Assembly (NCBI GenBank): GCA_025356735.1
Contig: JANXRT010000291.1
Coordinates: 1-9,718, forward strand
Length of the DNA: 9,718 nt
DNA from: Acetobacteraceae bacterium
Lineage (GTDB): Bacteria > Pseudomonadota > Alphaproteobacteria > Acetobacterales > Acetobacteraceae
Direction of reading: 5' to 3'
Both the position numbers and the translations under genes were made by a program. Below the pieces are notes generated by a model. That model worked only from the letters and a program-made list of their open reading frames with translations, searched no databases and was not told the DNA's origin. This document shows positions 6,853 to 9,718 of the stretch, piece by piece (position 1 is the stretch's first letter; every line of letters begins with the position of its first letter).

Positions 6853-6917
6853 GGCAGCAAGATAGGCACCCCGCCGCGGGTCGGCTACCCTTGCTTCGCT
6901 GCCGCAGCGGGGATGGG
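6853..6917. promoter_or_regulatory. Divergent hslO/MFS intergenic region
   Basis: These 65 bases separate the starts of hslO (minus) and the MFS gene (plus) and should contain their promoters. No sigma-32 or sigma-70 consensus stood out. GGGGATGGG just before ATG 6918 can serve as the ribosome-binding site of the transporter. Confidence 0.35.
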
Positions 6918-8144
6918 ATGCCAGGCCAAAGGACAAAGGAAGACCCTCTTGCCGGGCGGCAATGGCTGATCCTGTGCGCCATCGCCTTTTCGCGCATCGC
7001 GTTCGGCTATCAGTTTCAGACGGTCGGCAGCCTGGGCCCTGTCCTGGTGCAGGCGTTCGCCATGGATTTCACCCTGCTCGGCTCGCTGGTCGGCGCCTAC
7101 ATGCTTCCGGGTATCTTTGCGTCGATCCCGCTTGGCCTGCTTGGGCGGCGCTTCGGCGATCACGTCATGGTCGGATCCGGCGTGTCGCTGATGGCCGTGG
7201 GCGGGCTGGTCGCGGCCTACGCGGCAAGCACAAGGGGCATCTATGCCGGCCGATTGATCTCGGGCACCGGCGCGGTCGCGATGATCGTGCTCCAGGGCAA
7301 GGTGGTGGCGGACTGGTTCCATGGCCGCCAGCTGATGTTCGGCCTGGGCGTGTCTGTGGCGGCGTTTCCGATCGGCGTTGGCATGGCGCAGCTGATTGCG
7401 CCGCCGCTTGCCAATGCTTTCGGCTGGCCGGCCGCGTTCCTGTTCGGTGCCGGCCTTGCTGCCGGGGCGGCCGCCTGGTTCATCGGCTTCTACCGGCAAT
7501 CGCCTCTGGCCGCCCCGGTGCCGCGCCGTTTCTCGTTTCCTAGCCGTCACGAATGCGTTCTGGTGATGCTGGCGGGCGCCATCTGGACTTTCTACACGTC
7601 GCCTTACTCCGCGTTGCTGGCCTACGCGCCGTCGCTGCTGACCCGTCGCGGCGAGACTGCCGGCGCTATCGCGCTGATGATCACCATCGCGACCTGGGGC
7701 AACGTCCCGGCTATCCTGCTCGGCGGCCGTTTCGCCAACCGGTTTGGCCACCTGAACCTGTTCCTGGTCGGCACCACGGCACTCGCCGTCGGCCTGGCGC
7801 TGCTGGGTGTCGAGAGCTGGCCGCTGACCTGCGCCTTCCTGGTCGGCGTCGTCGGCTGCGTCCATCCGAGCGTCATCATGGCCGCCGGCACGCTGTCCGC
7901 CCGACCCGAAAACCGTGCCGTGGGCATGTCGCTGTTCTATACGACGTATTACATCGGCGGCACTGCGGTGCCGACGCTGTGTGGCCGGGCGGCGGACTTC
8001 TATGGCGGCGCGGAGGGCGCGCTGTTCTGCGCCGCGGGCATCGCACTCTTGGGAGTGCCGGCTTTCCTGCTGCACCGGCGACTGGCAGCAAGGCCAGCGC
8101 CCTACCCTGGACCCGCCAGGAAAATCGCCCCCGGACGCGCCTAA
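6918..8144 (+). CDS. Major facilitator superfamily transporter
   Basis: A 408-residue inner-membrane protein with about twelve hydrophobic segments in two halves, as expected for MFS carriers (usually around 400 residues). The TM2-TM3 loop carries GLLGRRFGD, a version of the MFS motif A, and a second copy-like loop, GGRFANRFGH, lies between TM8 and TM9. TM4 reads AGRLISGTGAVAMIVLQGKVV, with the conserved Arg. The pattern fits the CynX/NimT-like or oxalate/formate-like branches, but the substrate cannot be read from sequence. The frame opens at a TTG at 6891; I chose ATG 6918 because it has a purine-rich GGGGA upstream and gives a short cytoplasmic N-terminus before TM1. It is divergent from hslO and convergent with metW, so it is probably its own transcription unit. 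The C-terminal tail (about 385-408) is Pro/Arg/Ala-rich and cytoplasmic. Confidence 0.9.
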   Translation: MPGQRTKEDPLAGRQWLILCAIAFSRIAFGYQFQTVGSLGPVLVQAFAMDFTLLGSLVGAYMLPGIFASIPLGLLGRRFGDHVMVGSGVSLMAVGGLVAAYAASTRGIYAGRLISGTGAVAMIVLQGKVVADWFHGRQLMFGLGVSVAAFPIGVGMAQLIAPPLANAFGWPAAFLFGAGLAAGAAAWFIGFYRQSPLAAPVPRRFSFPSRHECVLVMLAGAIWTFYTSPYSALLAYAPSLLTRRGETAGAIALMITIATWGNVPAILLGGRFANRFGHLNLFLVGTTALAVGLALLGVESWPLTCAFLVGVVGCVHPSVIMAAGTLSARPENRAVGMSLFYTTYYIGGTAVPTLCGRAADFYGGAEGALFCAAGIALLGVPAFLLHRRLAARPAPYPGPARKIAPGRA

Positions 8145-8160
8145 CCGAAGGGAATGGGTT

Positions 8161-8178
8161 CTAAGGGCTAGCCCTTAG
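8161..8178. repeat. Perfect 18-bp palindrome between MFS and metW
   Basis: CTAAGGGCTAGCCCTTAG is a perfect 18-bp palindrome, 16 bases after the MFS stop codon. As RNA it could fold only with a small central loop. It sits next to a second hairpin (8185-8200), so the two together look like a two-way terminator or a copy of a dispersed REP-like element. Confidence 0.6.
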
Positions 8179-8184
8179 CGGGGT

Positions 8185-8200
8185 CCGGGGCTGGCCCCGG
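8185..8200. terminator. Strong GC hairpin immediately after metW
   Basis: CCGGGGC (8185-8191) pairs perfectly with GCCCCGG (8194-8200) across a TG spacer. It begins one base after the metW stop codon on the minus strand and 40 bases after the MFS stop on the plus strand. On the plus strand it is followed by CTTACTTCCTT, weakly T-rich. It probably terminates both convergent transcripts. Confidence 0.6.
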
Positions 8201-8201
8201 C

Positions 8202-8855
8202 TTACTTCCTTGTCGCCCGCCGCAACAGGAACAACGCCTGCTCCCCAAACAAGTTCGCCAATTGGGGAAACCGGCGCCAAGGCCCGCGCCCGCCGGTATC
8301 GTCTGTCGCCAGCCAGTTTTCGACCTCGTAACCCTCGGCGGCGCACAGGTCGAAAAAATCCTGGATCGTGCACGGATGGATGTTCGGCGTTTCGTGCCAG
8401 GGCCGGTCCCAGCTCTCGGTCATCGGCATGCGGCCGCGGCTAAGCAGCTGCCAGCGCAGCCGCCAATGGCCGAAATTGGGGAAGCTGACGATGGCGCGGG
8501 TGCCGATGCGCAGCATCTGGCGCAGCACCTCGCGCGGCCGCTCCACCGCCTGCAGGGTGCGCGAAAGCACTACATAGTCGAATGCGGCATCGGGATAATG
8601 CTGCAGGTCGTCGTCGGCGTCGCCGTGCATCACCGGCAGGCCGTGGGCGATGGCGCGCGTCACCTCGGCCATGTTGATCTCGATGCCGCGCGCGTCGCAG
8701 CTTTTGGTGCGGAACAGGTGGTCGATCAGCAGACCGTCGCCGCAACCGATGTCGAGCAGGCGGGCGCCTGGCTGGACCATCTCGGAGATCAGCCGCAGAT
8801 CGACCCGCATGTTCTTCGCCACGTGCTGGATCGGCTCGGCCAGCATGCGGCTCAT
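8202..8855 (-). CDS. metW: MetW, methionine biosynthesis partner of MetX
   Basis: A 217-residue SAM-methyltransferase-fold protein typical of MetW (about 200 residues). It opens with RVDLRLISEMVQPGARLLD (17-35), followed by motif I DIGCGDG (35-41), an acidic strand end at RGIEIN, GDADDDLQHYPDAAFDYVVLSRTLQAV, and the C-terminal SFPNFGHWRLR, MPMTESWDRPWHETPNIHPCTIQDF and FGEQALFLL stretches that mark the family. MetW occurs beside MetX in many proteobacteria and is needed for, or boosts, homoserine acyltransfer; it is generally not thought to be an ordinary methyltransferase. The frame is open upstream to 9041, but that part is out-of-frame metX. ATG 8855 is chosen because its ATGA overlaps the metX stop, the usual coupled arrangement. 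The TAA stop is followed directly by a GC hairpin. Confidence 0.95.
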   Translation of the reverse strand: MSRMLAEPIQHVAKNMRVDLRLISEMVQPGARLLDIGCGDGLLIDHLFRTKSCDARGIEINMAEVTRAIAHGLPVMHGDADDDLQHYPDAAFDYVVLSRTLQAVERPREVLRQMLRIGTRAIVSFPNFGHWRLRWQLLSRGRMPMTESWDRPWHETPNIHPCTIQDFFDLCAAEGYEVENWLATDDTGGRGPWRRFPQLANLFGEQALFLLRRATRK

Positions 8856-9718
8856 GCGGCGATCCCGGCATGTTCGGCGCAGCCGGCGAGGAAGCCGGCG
8901 ACGGTGCGGTGAAAGTCCGGCTCGTCCAGCAGGAAGGCGTCGTGGCCCTTGTCGGTCGGGATTTCGACGAAGCTGACATTGGCGCCGGCGCGGTTCAGCG
9001 CGCGGGCCATGGCGCGGCTTTCGGAGGTCGGAAACAGCCAATCCGAGGTGAACGAGACGATGCAGAACCGGGTCGGGCTGCCGCGGAAGGCCTGAGCCAG
9101 GTCGCCGCCATGCTCGGCCGCGACATCAAAGAAATCCATCGCCCGGGTGATGGTGAGATAGGAGTTGGCGTCGAATCGGGTCACGAACGTGCTGCCCTGA
9201 TGGCGGAGGTAGCTTTCGACCTCGAACATGTCGCCGAACAGGGAAATCGCCTCGGCGGGGCCTTTTGGCGCGTTCTGCAGGCGGCGGCCGAATTTGCGGG
9301 TCAGCGCCTGTTCCGACAGGTAGGTGATATGCGCGCACATCCGCGCCACGGCCAGGCCGCGGGCCGGTATCTTGCCGTGTTCCCAATAGCGGCCGGCGTT
9401 CCAGTCCGGATCGGCGAAGATCGCCTGGCGGCCGACCTCATGGAAGGCGATGTTCTGCGCCGAGTGGTAGGCGGCGGTGGCGACGGGAACGGCGGCGAAC
9501 ACGGATGCGGGGAAGCGCGCCGCCCATTCGAGCACCTGCATGCCGCCCATCGAGCCGCCGATGACCGCGAACAGCCGACCGATGCCGAGATGCTCGACCA
9601 GACGTTTTTGCGCCCGCACCATGTCGCCTATCGTCACCGGGGGGAAATCGGTGCCCCAGATGGTCGGGTCGCCGTTCGTTGAGCCACTGCCGTGCGATGC
9701 GTCGGACACGCTGCGCGG
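8852..9718 (-). CDS. metX: Homoserine O-acetyltransferase (partial, N-terminus off right edge)
   Basis: The last 288 residues of MetX, an alpha/beta-hydrolase that acylates homoserine in methionine synthesis. Present are WGTDFPPVTIGDMVRAQKRL, the nucleophile elbow IGGSMGGMQVLEW (catalytic Ser), QNIAFHEVGRQAIFADPDW, ARMCAHITYLSE, the ESYLRHQGSTFVTRFDANSY lid/core stretch, SFTSDWLFPTSESR with the catalytic Asp, and KGHDAFLLDEPDF with the catalytic His. Family members are near 380 residues, so roughly 100 are missing beyond the edge. A GTG at 9709 would start the visible frame, but the frame continues to the edge and family length requires an upstream start. The residues just before WGTDFP (SHGSGSTNGDPTI) look shorter than the usual GGC-GSTGP...NP-TG loop. 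Its TGA overlaps the metW ATG (ATGA). The ester specificity, acetyl or succinyl, cannot be settled from this part. Confidence 0.95.
   Translation of the reverse strand, partial: PRSVSDASHGSGSTNGDPTIWGTDFPPVTIGDMVRAQKRLVEHLGIGRLFAVIGGSMGGMQVLEWAARFPASVFAAVPVATAAYHSAQNIAFHEVGRQAIFADPDWNAGRYWEHGKIPARGLAVARMCAHITYLSEQALTRKFGRRLQNAPKGPAEAISLFGDMFEVESYLRHQGSTFVTRFDANSYLTITRAMDFFDVAAEHGGDLAQAFRGSPTRFCIVSFTSDWLFPTSESRAMARALNRAGANVSFVEIPTDKGHDAFLLDEPDFHRTVAGFLAGCAEHAGIAA

Noticed and set aside
5803..6969. Plus-strand frame of 388 codons opposite hslO
   Set aside because: Antisense shadow; hslO on the minus strand keeps all four redox cysteines.
6885..8075. Minus-strand frame of 396 codons opposite the MFS gene
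   Set aside because: Gln/Arg/His-rich antisense translation without hydrophobic or domain signals; the plus strand gives twelve regular membrane segments.
8870..9682. Plus-strand frame of 270 codons opposite metX
   Set aside because: Shadow of metX, with no coherent motifs; MetX catalytic residues are all on the minus strand.

Overview
This is a GC-rich chromosomal window that most resembles an alphaproteobacterium, probably Rhodospirillales or Acetobacteraceae. That placement rests on the metX-metW pair, the alpha-type Hsp33, the weak Shine-Dalgarno signals and frequent GTG starts, and the overall composition. It is an inference; no rRNA or marker gene is present.

Layout. Bases 1-656 (minus) hold an open-ended gene for a membrane-anchored, ExeA/GspA-like ATPase-fold protein whose nucleotide-binding motifs are degenerate. 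Bases 775-1305 (minus) encode a YdjM/DUF457-type membrane protein. Bases 1445-5249 are a selenocysteine island. It holds the UGA-decoding tRNA-Sec gene (selC, minus, 1445-1538), selA (minus, 1548-2948) only 9 nt upstream of it, and, divergently, a long selD gene (plus, 3015-5249). The SelD enzyme is fused behind a flavin-dependent NADH-dehydrogenase-like domain. selB is not in the window. Then come hslO (Hsp33) translationally coupled to a small lipoprotein gene (minus), a divergent major-facilitator transporter (plus), and the start of a methionine operon read from the right edge: metX (truncated by the window) overlapping metW (minus).

How the genes work together. SelD makes selenophosphate from selenide and ATP. 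SelA uses it to convert Ser-tRNA-Sec, the product of selC after serylation, to Sec-tRNA-Sec. MetX acylates homoserine and its partner MetW is co-translated with it, for methionine synthesis. Hsp33 is a redox-switched chaperone. Convergent gene ends (selD/lipoprotein and MFS/metW) carry strong hairpins likely to serve as two-way terminators.

Points of most interest are the non-canonical fold of the tRNA-Sec (a 12-bp rather than 13-bp acceptor/T branch and a bulged D stem), the oxidoreductase-SelD fusion, and the ATPase-like protein that seems to have lost Walker A and Walker B residues. I saw no insertion sequence, CRISPR array, phage gene or rRNA, and no stretch over 300 bases lacks a gene.
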